Source: Tragulus kanchil (taxonomy: Eukaryota > Chordata > Mammalia > Artiodactyla > Tragulidae). From it: 64,000 nucleotides of DNA. Below, piece by piece: positions 11,299 through 22,589 of the stretch. The position numbers and the translations under genes were made by a program. Numbering within the stretch: position 1 is the stretch's first letter; every line of letters begins with the position of its first letter. Under the pieces are notes generated by a model. That model worked only from the letters and a program-made list of their open reading frames with translations. It had not been told where the DNA came from and searched no databases. The stretch lies in assembly GCA_022376925.1 (NCBI GenBank), contig JAIOJX010000025.1, forward strand, positions 93,151,608 through 93,215,607, read 5' to 3'.

Positions 11299-11712
11299 TG
11301 AATGTGAGAGTTGGACCATAAAGAAGTCTGATTGCTGAAGAACTGATGCCTTTGAACTGTGCTACTGGAGAAGACATTTGAGAGTTCCTTGGACAGAAAG
11401 GAGATCAAACCAGCCAAACTTAAAGGAAATCAACCCTGAAAATTGGAAGGACTGATGTTTAGGATGAAGCTCCAATACTTTGGCCACCAGATACGAAGAG
11501 CTGACTCATTGTAAAAGAGCCTGATGCTGGGAAAGATTGAAGGCAGGAGGAGAAGTGGCTGACAGAAGATGAGATGATTCAATGTCATCATCGACTGAAT
11601 GGACATGAGTTTGAGCAAACTCAGGGAGCTGATGAAGGACTAAGAAAGCCAGTGTGCTGCAGTCTATGGGATCATAAAGAGTCAGGCATGACATAACAAG
11701 TGAAAAACAACA
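11299..11712 (+). mobile_element. BovB (RTE) LINE 3' end
   Basis: The stretch matches the ruminant BovB 3' region in order: gaatgtgagagttggacca, tgctgaagaactgatgcctt, ttgagagttccttggacag, ctccaatactttggccacc, tgatgctgggaaagattgaa, ggcaggaggagaagtggctg, gacatgagtttgagcaaact and a cagtctatgggatcataaag end. It is 5'-truncated and diverged by scattered point changes, and it does not encode an intact reverse transcriptase. BovB is a hallmark of ruminant genomes and is known to have entered them by horizontal transfer. Confidence 0.92.
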
Positions 11713-12492
11713 ACATTTTTAGTACCTTAAAAGGCAGACTTAACTTTTCCGTGAGTATATGAATTTTCTTTCATCCTTAAATAGGCAATCAAGGACTATC
11801 TATACTTGGTTTAAAACATTGCTTTTAATTAGCTGAGGCTTTGAATGCAGGGAGTAATTAAGGAACTTGTGCCAACATCCCCTTAGAGCATCCCCTGCTG
11901 TTGTAAAGAGAAAGCAGTACAAATAGAACAGGAAAATAGAGCATAGATTTCAAATTGCCCACAATTTGCTGTGAATATATTCATGTCTGCAGTTCACAAA
12001 GGCAACAATTTTCTTTTACAAGATAATGATGTCCATGAGATGGAGTTTTAATGGGATATTTCTGTACTCAAACAAACATTTGTGCATGTTTCCATTCATC
12101 CATTTTTACAAACTAAAGTGACAAAATGATACCCAACATCCTTGATGATGTCAACTCTAGTGCTTTTAACTGGCATCTCTTTCTGTATTATGTTACTTAC
12201 TGCATTCATCCTTATAGGTGCCTCTTTTAGACATCTGAGTTTGACCTTGGTCTATCATTTTTAAAACCATAAAATCACCAGAAAACATTTGTCAGGGAGT
12301 AGTACTTCATAATGGCTTAAGTCAGTAACTGTCTCAACTAGTAAACAGTTCCATATGATTAGGAACTTAGCATAGGATCTTAAATCAAAAGTGTGTAGAT
12401 TTAGAAAGAAATTAGTTGGATTTTGACTTTATCCCAAGTCTATTTTCACATGGTAAATTTATAACTACATATAGAATTACCCTTATATATAA
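11713..12492. other. Unassigned AT-rich sequence, present twice
   Basis: No gene or repeat was recognised. From 11723 onward it recurs at 12860 as part of duplication 3. Confidence 0.5.
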
Positions 12493-13996
12493 TGTTGTCA
12501 TTCATTCACTCAGTCATTATCTGACTCTTTGGACCCCAGAGCATGCCAGGCTACATGCATAATAATTAAGGTATGTGTGTGAAATACAGTATTTTTTTTT
12601 CTGAATCTGTGTATATGTGTGGGTGGGTGGGTGTGCGTGTGCAGGCAGGTGTGCACATGTATGCACACTTGAAACTTCTTTAGTAGGTATAGATAGTCTG
12701 ATTCCATAACTAAAGACAAAACTTAAAATCCATACAGTCATGAAAGAGTTATGTGTGAACCTAAACTTGATGTATATGTTAAAAATCTGTGAGGAGTTAA
12801 TTAAGTTAATTATGTTGTATTCTACCAAAACTACATTTACCAGGGTTTATCACAAAGCATACCTTAAAAGGCAGACTTAACTTTTCCGTGAGTATATGAA
12901 TTTTCTTTCATCCTTAAATAGGCAATCAAGGACTATCTATACTTGGTTTAAAACATTGCTTTTAATTAGCTGAGGCTTTGAATGCAGGGAGTAATTAAGG
13001 AACTTGTGCCAACATCCCCTTAGAGCATCCCCTGCTGTTGTAAAGAGAAAGCAGTACAAATAGAACAGGAAAATAGAGCATAGATTTCAAATTGCCCACA
13101 ATTTGCTGTGAATATATTCATGTCTGCAGTTCACAAAGGCAACAATTTTCTTTTACAAGATAATGATGTCCATGAGATGGAGTTTTAATGGGATATTTCT
13201 GTACTCAAACAAACATTTGTGCATGTTTCCATTCATCCATTTTTACAAACTAAAGTGACAAAATGATACCCAACATCCTTGATGATGTCAACTCTAGTGC
13301 TTTTAACTGGCATCTCTTTCTGTATTATGTTACTTACTGCATTCATCCTTATAGGTGCCTCTTTTAGACATCTGAGTTTGACCTTGGTCTATCATTTTTA
13401 AAACCATAAAATCACCAGAAAACATTTGTCAGGGAGTAGTACTTCATAATGGCTTAAGTCAGTAACTGTCTCAACTAGTAAACAGTTCCATATGATTAGG
13501 AACTTAGCATAGGATCTTAAATCAAAAGTGTGTAGATTTAGAAAGAAATTAGTTGGATTTTGACTTTATCCCAAGTCTATTTTCACATGGTAAATTTATA
13601 ACTACATATAGAATTACCCTTATATATAATGTTGTCATTCATTCACTCAGTCATTATCTGACTCTTTGGACCCCAGAGCATGCCAGGCTACATGCATAAT
13701 AATTAAGGTATGTGTGTGAAATACAGTATTTTTTTTTCTGAATCTGTGTATATGTGTGGGTGGGTGGGTGTGCGTGTGCAGGCAGGTGTGCACATGTATG
13801 CACACTTGAAACTTCTTTAGTAGGTATAGATAGTCTGATTCCATAACTAAAGACAAAACTTAAAATCCATACAGTCATGAAAGAGTTATGTGTGAACCTA
13901 AACTTGATGTATATGTTAAAAATCTGTGAGGAGTTAATTAAGTTAATTATGTTGTATTCTACCAAAACTACATTTACCAGGGTTTATCACTTTTTA
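11723..13996 (+). repeat. Direct duplication 3 (unit 1137 bp)
   Basis: Copy A is 11723-12859 and copy A' is 12860-13996, with a constant offset of 1137. The end of A reads ...ttatcacaaagcat where A' reads ttatcactttttaaagcat, so five T are missing from A right at its edge. That is a typical contig-edge or homopolymer difference. A' then runs into about 730 bp of single-copy sequence before duplication 4 begins. Confidence 0.95.
12493..12552 (-). mobile_element. Bov-A/BovB tail fragment
   Basis: A short stretch (cactcagtcattatctgact then ctttggaccccagagcatgc) is the reverse complement of the conserved Bov-A/BovB end. It is repeated at 13630-13689 by duplication 3. Just downstream, 12604-12665 is an imperfect (TG)n/(GGGT)n simple repeat. 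Confidence 0.65.
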
Positions 13997-14726
13997 AAGC
14001 ATATAATTTTATTTTTTTGACATTTATTTTTTAATATATTGATATTTTTAAAATAATGCTGAATATTAGGAAGGAACTCTCAGTAGGTACCCATTAAGAG
14101 GATACTTATTTCCTCAACTGCTCATCGTGAGCTATGTGCTTACTCAATAGTTACCATATTGTTATAATGGCTTTCAGGTAAAATTTCATTTAAAGAATAT
14201 GCTGCAGATTTAAATGGTCCAGTTATTTGGAAGATAAAATGAGATAATTCATGTAAAGGAAAGGTGCACAATAGTCAGCAAATGTCAACTCTTTCTTCCT
14301 TTATTTTTGTCATTCAGTATTCCTCTTCCCCTTTCTCCCAGCCTTCACTCCTGCATATTACCATGTCCCAAATAATAATTTTGCATGTAAATGAAATAGA
14401 AACATTTTATATTGAAAAACCTCCCCCAAATGCATATTAAGAAATAATTCTTTGATATGATATTATTTACAGACTATTCTGCAGAAATAAAAGCCAGAAA
14501 AGATTTCTGATCATTTTCTCTTTCTGACTGCTGATATTTTATATTAACCAGTGATGATTATAGCAAACCTCCATGTCAAGATATCACAATAGAATAATGA
14601 ATATGTATTCTTGATAGTGAAAAACATTTTAATTGTAAACAATATTTATAAATTAGGTATGTAACTAATGTTAACGTTACTCAATGGAAACTTAGGGTAT
14701 AAATATTTTTGTCTTTTTTTTTTTTT
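13997..14726. other. Single-copy stretch between duplications 3 and 4, with MIR fragment
   Basis: This sequence occurs once in the window and is the middle of patch 2. At 14215-14295 a MIR-like stretch (aaaatgagataattcatgta, then caatagtcagcaaatg) is visible on the plus strand. The rest is AT-rich, with a T16 run at 14714-14729 exactly where copy B of duplication 4 starts. Confidence 0.5.
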
Positions 14727-14819
14727 TTTACTTTCTCTACTTTTTTGGAGGGGTTTGAGTCATTTTTTAAAACTTTTACATATGGGGGGAAAAGCATAAA
14801 ACAGAAAGTAGGGGCTTTT

Positions 14820-15110
14820 ACCTGATGCTTAGTACGTGTCAGGTCCTGTTCTAAGTATTAAGTTACTTTACACCCACAAAAGCTTTGGGATGAGGAATTC
14901 CCTGGTGGTCCAGTGGCTAAGACTCTGTGCTCCCAATGCAGGGGGCCAAGGTTCAATCCCTAGTCAGGGAACTAGAGTCCACATGCTATAACTGAGACCC
15001 AATGCCACCAAATAAATATAAATAAAATATTAAAAAAAAAAAGCTTTGGAATGGTGCTGTAACCCCAACTTCAGCCTCCAGAGGTAACATTATTTTCACC
15101 CCCTTCCCCT
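14820..15110 (+). mobile_element. MIR-like fragment split by a SINE
   Basis: The left piece, 14820-14877 (cttagtacgtgtcaggtcct, then gttctaagtattaagt), and the right piece, about 15050-15105 (gtaacattattttcaccccc), resemble the conserved MIR-type core. A CHR-2 SINE sits between them. Both pieces are duplicated at 15972-16260. Confidence 0.5.
14893..15038 (+). mobile_element. CHR-2-type short SINE
   Basis: Head ttccctggtggtccagtggc, B-box-like ggttcaatccctagtcaggg, a short tail and (A)n. An 11-bp target-site duplication, aaaagctttgg, occurs at 14878-14888 and 15039-15049. A second copy at 16045-16190 is due to duplication 4, not an independent insertion. Confidence 0.85.
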
Positions 15111-15635
15111 AACATTCATTCTTCTCCTTAATATCATTCTTATCATCTTATGATCACTCATGTGTCCATGTGTCCAACACTAATTATGAATGATGAGAGG
15201 ACACAGATCCTCTTTTAACTTCTCCTTCTCCTGTTGTTGGTTAGGAATTGACTGGTGCATAATCTACATTAAGCCACTTAGCTCAACTCTGAGCTCGCCT
15301 TGGGTGTCTAACATAAGAACTTGTCCTGATAGTTAGATGTCAGGTCATCTCAGCAGCCATGACTTAATGTCAGCAGTGCTGGTCATCACACCTTGACCTG
15401 ATCCACCCTGCAGTGACTGTTCTTCCTGCTGATTCATCTACATCATCCTTGTATCCTGCTCATCCCTCTCTCTCTCATCCCCCAGCTTCCAAGTGAATCT
15501 GGGAAGAGGGCATTTAATTTCAATAAATCCCTTTTCTTTTTCCACAATTTTTTTTTCATGTAAAATAACTTTTTGTTGCTTTTAACTCAGATCCTTGATA
15601 CTGAAATTAGGACTGAAAGTAAAGCTAACATTGTG
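15111..15635. other. Unassigned sequence, present twice
   Basis: No gene was recognised. It recurs at 16263-16787. A pyrimidine-rich stretch at 15455-15485 (tcatccctctctctctcatc) is the only simple feature. Confidence 0.45.
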
Positions 15636-15810
15636 TGCATGCTGTCGTGTTCAACTCTGCAACCCCATGGACTGTATTCTGCCAGGCTCCTCTGTTTGTG
15701 GGGTTTCCCTGGCAAGATTAGTGGAGTAGGTTGCCATTTCTTTCTTCCCGACCCAGGGATAGAACTTGTATCTCCTGCATTGACAGATGGATTCTTCATG
15801 ACTAAGTCAT
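15636..15810 (-). mobile_element. Bov-A-type SINE
   Basis: Read on the minus strand it has the order of a Bov-A element: gacttagtcatgaagaatcc, the tgcaggagatacaagttcta block, the ggaaatggcaacctactcca-like block, and a terminal agtccatggggttgcagagt block. The plus strand shows tcaactctgcaaccccatgg. It is repeated at 16788-16962 by duplication 4. Confidence 0.85.
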
Positions 15811-17013
15811 TAAGAGACTCTAAAATGTGGTCTTAGCAGAGCCAAGGAAGTTGGGTGGAAGGGTTTAGTGGTGAGAATTTTACTTTCTCTACTTTTTTGG
15901 AGGGGTTTGAGTCATTTTTTAAAACTTTTACATATGGGGGGAAAAGCATAAAACAGAAAGTAGGGGCTTTTACCTGATGCTTAGTACGTGTCAGGTCCTG
16001 TTCTAAGTATTAAGTTACTTTACACCCACAAAAGCTTTGGGATGAGGAATTCCCTGGTGGTCCAGTGGCTAAGACTCTGTGCTCCCAATGCAGGGGGCCA
16101 AGGTTCAATCCCTAGTCAGGGAACTAGAGTCCACATGCTATAACTGAGACCCAATGCCACCAAATAAATATAAATAAAATATTAAAAAAAACAAGCTTTG
16201 GAATGGTGCTGTAACCCCAACTTCAGCCTCCAGAGGTAACATTATTTTCACCCCCTTCCCCTAACATTCATTCTTCTCCTTAATATCATTCTTATCATCT
16301 TATGATCACTCATGTGTCCATGTGTCCAACACTAATTATGAATGATGAGAGGACACAGATCCTCTTTTAACTTCTCCTTCTCCTGTTGTTGGTTAGGAAT
16401 TGACTGGTGCATAATCTACATTAAGCCACTTAGCTCAACTCTGAGCTCGCCTTGGGTGTCTAACATAAGAACTTGTCCTGATAGTTAGATGTCAGGTCAT
16501 CTCAGCAGCCATGACTTAATGTCAGCAGTGCTGGTCATCACACCTTGACCTGATCCACCCTGCAGTGACTGTTCTTCCTGCTGATTCATCTACATCATCC
16601 TTGTATCCTGCTCATCCCTCTCTCTCTCATCCCCCAGCTTCCAAGTGAATCTGGGAAGAGGGCATTTAATTTCAATAAATCCCTTTTCTTTTTCCACAAT
16701 TTTTTTTTCATGTAAAATAACTTTTTGTTGCTTTTAACTCAGATCCTTGATACTGAAATTAGGACTGAAAGTAAAGCTAACATTGTGTGCATGCTGTCGT
16801 GTTCAACTCTGCAACCCCATGGACTGTATTCTGCCAGGCTCCTCTGTTTGTGGGGTTTCCCTGGCAAGATTAGTGGAGTAGGTTGCCATTTCTTTCTTCC
16901 CGACCCAGGGATAGAACTTGTATCTCCTGCATTGACAGATGGATTCTTCATGACTAAGTCATTAAGAGACTCTAAAATGTGGTCTTAGCAGAGCCAAGGA
17001 AGTTGGGTGGAAG

Positions 17014-17504
17014 TCAGTGGAACACACCTATTCAGTGGTTGGAAGACTATAGTTATTAGTACATGGACATGGACATAATTATTTTTGTCTATCTGTATTC
17101 TAGTGAATCAGATCATGGATGTATTGAAGATTTTGTAATGAAGGGACTTTGGAGGAAAAATTTAAATGGAAGAGTGTATTGACCATTTTAAATGGCCTTC
17201 AATAAATTCCTACATGAAAGAGGTACAATAGTTTTGATACTGGCATTGGGAAGCAGAAGGAAGAAAATAAGACCTTGACTAGTATGTTTGATATCTATTC
17301 AGTTGCCAGAGAGTCTAGTACCCAGAATCTGGAAAGACTGGAAGAGCAATTATCTCAGGAAAATGCTGTTGCTCCCTGTTCCTCATCTAGGCCTCTGCTA
17401 TTAATAATTAGCTCCTACTAATAGGAAAGGAAAAGGCTCGATACTCCCCTTGACAAGAACCCCTCACATGAAGCCTGCAGGAAGAGAGGATTTTAGTTGC
17501 ATTT
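17014..17504. other. Unassigned single-copy sequence
   Basis: No gene or repeat was recognised between the end of duplication 4 and the start of duplication 5. Confidence 0.5.
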
Positions 17505-17574
17505 TCATCTCCAAGCTTATTGTTTCAAATTGCCCCCAAATGACATCACTAAAACTGTCACCCCAAACTGTATC

Positions 17575-17716
17575 TCACCTCCAGGGCTTATTCCACCACA
17601 AATTGCTGGGTCCTACCGTCAGAGTTTCTGAGTAGGTCTGAACCCAAGAATTTGTATCTCTAACCAAATTCTTAGATTGTGCTGCTGCTGCTGAACCACA
17701 CATTGAGAATCACAAC
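17575..17716. mobile_element. MER5A-type hAT MITE
   Basis: The order cacctccagggcttattcc, aattgctgggtcctaccgtc, agagtttctgagtaggtctg, agaatttgtatctctaac and acattgagaatcacaac matches the MER5A nonautonomous hAT-Charlie element nearly end to end. It is duplicated at 18671-18812. Confidence 0.85.
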
Positions 17717-17741
17717 ACTAGAGGAATGAAAAAAGAGAGGT

Positions 17742-17775
17742 AGAGAGAGAGAGAGAGAGAAGAGAGAGAAAGAGA
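17742..17775. repeat. (GA)n microsatellite
   Basis: A GA dinucleotide tract with one interruption. The duplicated counterpart at 18838-18866 is shorter and uninterrupted. Confidence 0.9.
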
Positions 17776-17776
17776 A

Positions 17777-18552
17777 ATGAAGGTTCCTTGTCAAAGAAAC
17801 TCTGCTGGCTAGAAATGAACTTCAAAACTTCCAGTTATGAGGATCCCTGTCTTTGGCTGATGGCCTATGAAAGAAACAGCCAGGAAGCCTCTATACTTTT
17901 AAGGAATTTTATTGCCAGATAACTTCCACATCTGTGATCTTAGATCCTGAATAATCTCTAAATTCCTTAACTAATAGGAAATGAGCCTCTACCAGAAAGG
18001 AGTGACATAGTCTGTGCCCTTCTCAGAGATGGCAGTGGAGGATAAGAGAAAAGAAACATCCAGTCATAACCAAGTCAGTGGTGAGTAGATGGGCAAACGA
18101 AGGAACTCCCAGATGAGGGAGTCTTGTCAAATCATGGATATTGGGACCAGTCATTCCTATGTGACATTTTCTAAATGAAAGTTTTTACTTTAGTCACCCT
18201 TTTCCTCCTGCACAACTTATTCTTATATGTGCTCTATATAGATAAATGTCCATTTAACTATAAATTACTGAGAGTATATATGAGAAACTATACTTGGACT
18301 TAAGAAAAGGAATGTATGTTACCCAGGGTCAGCTGCTTAGTCTCTGAAGAGCTCCTCAAAATGACTGTTGCTAAAACAAAATCAAGTTCATTGCTTACCA
18401 TTGTGAAGGAAACCACTGATGGGCTATTAGTAGCACTTCAGAATAACAAGGTCAAAGATTAGGGTCTTGTTGTGATTTACTTTATCTGGGGATATTTCCA
18501 CATGACAGGCAGATGAAGATTGGGCCAAGTTTATTATGTAACAGTTGAGGGT
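17777..18552. other. Unassigned sequence, present twice
   Basis: No gene or repeat was recognised. It recurs at about 18868-19648 by duplication 5. The phrase caaatcatggatattgggac is single-copy in origin. Confidence 0.45.
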
Positions 18553-19557
18553 TTCGCAAAAAAAGTTTGAAGAAGCCTTGGATAAACAGAATAGTTAGGA
18601 TCATCTCCAAGCTTATTGTTTCAAATTGCCCCCAAATGACATCACTAAAACTGTCACCCCAAACTGTATCTCACCTCCAGGGCTTATTCCACCACAAATT
18701 GCTGGGTCCTACCGTCAGAGTTTCTGAGTAGGTCTGAACCCAAGAATTTGTATCTCTAACCAAATTCTTAGATTGTGCTGCTGCTGCTGAACCACACATT
18801 GAGAATCACAACACTAGAGGAATGAAAAAAGAGAGGTAGAGAGAGAGAGAGAGAGAGAGAAAGAGAAATGAAGGTTCCTTGTCAAAGAAACTCTGCTGGC
18901 TAGAAATGAACTTCAAAACTTCCAGTTATGAGGATCCCTGTCTTTGGCTGATGGCCTATGAAAGAAACAGCCAGGAAGCCTCTATACTTTTAAGGAATTT
19001 TATTGCCAGATAACTTCCACATCTGTGATCTTAGATCCTGAATAATCTCTAAATTCCTTAACTAATAGGAAATGAGCCTCTACCAGAAAGGAGTGACATA
19101 GTCTGTGCCCTTCTCAGAGATGGCAGTGGAGGATAAGAGAAAAGAAACATCCAGTCATAACCAAGTCAGTGGTGAGTAGATGGGCAAACGAAGGAACTCC
19201 CAGATGAGGGAGTCTTGTCAAATCATGGATATTGGGACCAGTCATTCCTATGTGACATTTTCTAAATGAAAGTTTTTACTTTAGTCACCCTTTTCCTCCT
19301 GCACAACTTATTCTTATATGTGCTCTATATAGATAAATGTCCATTTAACTATAAATTACTGAGAGTATATATGAGAAACTATACTTGGACTTAAGAAAAG
19401 GAATGTATGTTACCCAGGGTCAGCTGCTTAGTCTCTGAAGAGCTCCTCAAAATGACTGTTGCTAAAACAAAATCAAGTTCATTGCTTACCATTGTGAAGG
19501 AAACCACTGATGGGCTATTAGTAGCACTTCAGAATAACAAGGTCAAAGATTAGGGTC

Positions 19558-21738
19558 TTGTTGTGATTTACTTTATCTGGGGATATTTCCACATGACAGG
19601 CAGATGAAGATTGGGCCAAGTTTATTATGTAACAGTTGAGGGTTTGTGGAACAGCAAAGAAAAAGTTTGAAAGCAAGCCTTGAAGAATAAACAGTCTAAT
19701 GATCATAGTTGAGAGATCTACTGAGATACCCTGCAAGAGAAAGCTGAAAAAAGTTTTTTGCCACTTCACCTTCCAAACACCAGACTCCCTGAGATTTAGG
19801 CAGTCAATCAAATACAAAGCATGTTAATTTAGACAATAAACTATGTGATTATAAATGGTTTTAATTTTTATCAGAGCTCTTAGAATGTGGATTCAGTAAC
19901 TGAACCCATCTTTGGATTGCATTTTTTGACATGACAGGTGTGTTTGTGAGGTCTGTGTGTGCTTGTTTTATGTAAGCTGGAGCAGGTTTGAAGTGATGTG
20001 TTGAAAGAAGTGTGTGTCTGGCTATTGAGTAGCCTGAGGAGTAGGCAAACGTGGGCATTTCTATTTGTTGCCAGAATCCATGTGCGTTTTGCGTAGTGTC
20101 TGATTTCCATTTGGGATCCATGTATTAATAGTTGAAGAGAAGCTGACTCCACTCCTGGAATCCAGTGGTGGATGTGACAATATCTAAGTGATTAACACAT
20201 TTTATTCCCCTCCTAGTATTGGGTGATCACATCGATTGATTTAGTTGTATGACCGAAGCCTGCCTTATCAGAATGGATCCTGAAACACTTTCTGGAACTC
20301 TTGGTCTGGATGGCATTGTGTCTGAATATGAGAGTTGCTTCAGCCACCAGACTCACCTGAGAGAAGCCAGCGTAAAGACAAGGGCTACGACTCTGCAAGA
20401 AGGACAGAGCAGACAGAACCTCTGAGAAATGCAAAACAAGCCTCCGATTCTTGCATTCAAAATTATAACCTCAAAATTATCTCAGTGCTTCAGATGCTGT
20501 TCCAGCACCACAAAGGACAAAGCAAGGAAATCCAAACTAGACCACTTTGCTTTGCTTTCCTCTTTCACTCTTTCCCCTGATTCCTTTCCTGAAGCACAAG
20601 AAGTACTTTCTACTCCTCCCTCTCTGATGGGAACTTCCCTGACAGAATTCATTGTTGTGATTTACTTTATCTGGGGATATTTCCACATGCCAGCCAGATG
20701 CAGATTGGGCCAAGTTTATCATGTAACAGTTGAGGGTTTGTGGAACAGCAAAGAAAAAGTTTGAAAGCAAGCCTTGAAGAATAAACAGTCTAATGATCAT
20801 AGTTGAGAGATCTACTGAGATACCCTGCAAGAGAAAGCTGAAAAAAGTTTTTTGCCACTTCACCTTCCAAACACCAGACTCCCTGAGATTTAGGCAGTCA
20901 ATCAAATACAAAGCATGTTAATTTAGACAATAAACTATGTGATTATAAATGGTTTTAATTTTTATCAGAGCTCTTAGAATGTGGATTCAGTAACTGAACC
21001 CATCTTTGGATTGCATTTTTTGACATGACAGGTGTGTTTGTGAGGTCTGTGTGTGCTTGTTTTATGTAAGCTGGAGCAGGTTTGAAGTGATGTGTTGAAA
21101 GAAGTGTGTGTCTGGCTATTGAGTAGCCTGAGGAGTAGGCAAACGTGGGCATTTCTATTTGTTGCCAGAATCCATGTCCTTTTTGAGTAGTGTCTGATTT
21201 CCATTTGGGATCCATGTATTAATAGTTGAAGAGAAGCTGACTCCACTCCTGGAATCCAGTGGTGGATGTGACAATATCTAAGTGATTAACACATTTTATT
21301 CCCCTCCTAGTATTGGGTGATCACATCGATTGATTTAGTTGTATGACCGAAGCCTGCCTTATCAGAATGGATCCTGAAACACTTTCTGGAACTCTTGGTC
21401 TGGATGGCATTGTGTCTGAATATGAGAGTTGCTTCAGCCACCAGACTCACCTGAGAGAAGCCAGCGTAAAGACAAGGGCTACGACTCTGCAAGAAGGACA
21501 GAGCAGACAGAACCTCTGAGAAATGCAAAACAAGCCTCCGATTCTTGCATTCAAAATTATAACCTCAAAATTATCTCAGTGCTTCAGATGCTGTTCCAGC
21601 ACCACAAAGGACAAAGCAAGGAAATCCAAACTAGACCACTTTGCTTTGCTTTCCTCTTTCACTCTTTCCCCTGATTCCTTTCCTGAAGCACAAGAAGTAC
21701 TTTCTACTCCTCCCTCTCTGATGGGAACTTCCCTGACG
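19558..21738 (+). repeat. Direct duplication 6 (unit 1094 bp)
   Basis: Copy B is 19558 to about 20645 and copy B' is about 20650-21738, with an offset of 1094. The first 60 bp of B' carries clustered substitutions (gacaggcagatgaag in B, gccagccagatgcag in B'), after which the copies are nearly identical. Another cluster lies near 20090 and 21180. B overlaps A' of duplication 5 by about 138 bp, so that segment exists three times (near 18463, 19558 and 20652). Confidence 0.95.
19800..20640. other. Unassigned sequence, present twice
   Basis: No repeat family or gene was recognised. Reading frames of 73-111 codons occur on both strands and are repeated at plus 1094, but none shows a known motif, a plausible start context with splice support, or protein-like bias. 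Confidence 0.45.
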
Positions 21739-21781
21739 TCAGAATCTTTCAGTCTCTGAATGTCTTATAGGAACATTCTAT

Positions 21782-22253
21782 TGTTGCAGGAACAGGGACC
21801 CCTTCCAGGGCCTGAAAGCAGGCTCTTGTCTAACACGCAGAAATGAATCATCTGAGGAGACACATATGCTGACAAAGCAAGAGACTTTATTAGAAAAGGG
21901 TGTCCAGGGGAAAAACAGGAAGACAAGGGAACCCAGGAGAACTGCTCTGCCTCAGGCCTCATGGACTGGGGTTTTATGGTAATGGGATTAGTTTCCAAGT
22001 TGTCTCTGGCCAATCGTTCTGACTCAGGGTCCTTCCTGGTAGTGGACACATTGCTCAACCAAGACAGATGCCAGAGAGAAGGATGCTGAGAGGTGGTAGG
22101 ACACATGGCATCTTCTTTGGACCCTTCCTGATTGTTTTCAGTTGGTGGTGGCTTATTAGTTTCATGCTCCTTATTAGTCCTCCTGTTGCAAAATGTCATG
22201 CAAATGGTGCCTGGCCATGGTGGATGGTTTTAATCAGTGTGTTTCCCCTAACA
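21782..22253 (-). mobile_element. Solo LTR of a ruminant ERV-K-like endogenous retrovirus
   Basis: On the minus strand the element starts TGTTAGGGG (22253) and ends GCAACA (21782), giving TG...CA termini over about 472 bp. The order of blocks is that of the common bovine ERV2/ERV-K LTR family. A TATA-like cataaaac motif is seen as gttttatgg at 21971-21979, and an AATAAA polyadenylation signal as tttatt at 21886-21891. No gag, pol or env sequence is adjacent, so it is a solo LTR. No clear target-site duplication was found. Confidence 0.75.
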
Positions 22254-22589
22254 TGGTGACCCAACTCATATGTAGATATCTCAGTATGTGAAAGGAAAGT
22301 GTTATAATTCCACGAAAAAATTTTTCTTTCTTTTAAAGCTCTGGTATTCAAGGCAATTGTTTTACTAAGTGGTCAAAAATGTCTACTTTAACATTCAAAG
22401 CTGAGCAATGAATTTTCTGTCATGTGCTATCTACAATCACTCTGAAAAAACTGAAGCCTAGTCAGCACATGGGAATATCCAGGACAGTATATATTATGGG
22501 TCTCCAAAATGATTCTATTTTCATTCTGCCTTCAGCCAATTCCCCTTTACCCCATCATCCCCACTTCTAGTAAACACAAGCCTGACATT
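22254..22589. other. Unassigned sequence
   Basis: No gene or repeat was recognised between the solo LTR and the L1 remnant. Confidence 0.5.

Larger units (their letters stand above)
14726..17013 (+). repeat. Direct duplication 4 (unit 1152 bp)
   Basis: Copy B is about 14727-15860 and copy B' is about 15878-17013, with an offset of 1152. The junction holds about 16 bp of unmatched filler (15861-15876). The SINE poly(A) differs: a pure A run before 15041 versus an A run with a C near 16193. It follows duplication 3 with 730 bp between. Confidence 0.95.
17505..19695 (+). repeat. Direct duplication 5 (unit 1096 bp) with degraded edge
   Basis: Copy A is 17505-18600 and copy A' is 18601 to about 19695. 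The last 45 bp of A (about 18553-18600) can be aligned to 19648-19695 only with many small indels, while the preceding 1 kb is nearly perfect. The (GA)n tract also differs: 17742-17775 is longer and interrupted, 18838-18866 is shorter. This pattern fits an error-rich contig end. Confidence 0.95.

Noticed and set aside
12517..12828. 103-codon His/Thr-rich minus frame
   Set aside because: It translates the (TG)n/(GGGT)n simple repeat and a Bov-A fragment; the second copy at 13654 is from duplication 3.
20429..20764. 111-codon plus frame and the 124-codon minus frame at 20537-20911
   Set aside because: Both cross the artificial B|B' junction at about 20650, so their length depends on the duplication. 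No motif was recognised.
11723..21738. CRISPR array or LTR-LTR pair from evenly spaced repeats
   Set aside because: Repeat units are over 1 kb, adjacent rather than spaced, and lack LTR end signatures, a primer-binding site or internal retroviral sequence.
21765..22199. 144-codon minus-strand frame, the longest in the window
   Set aside because: It lies within the solo LTR (21782-22253). LTRs of this kind are non-coding and the frame has no retroviral protein similarity that I can see.
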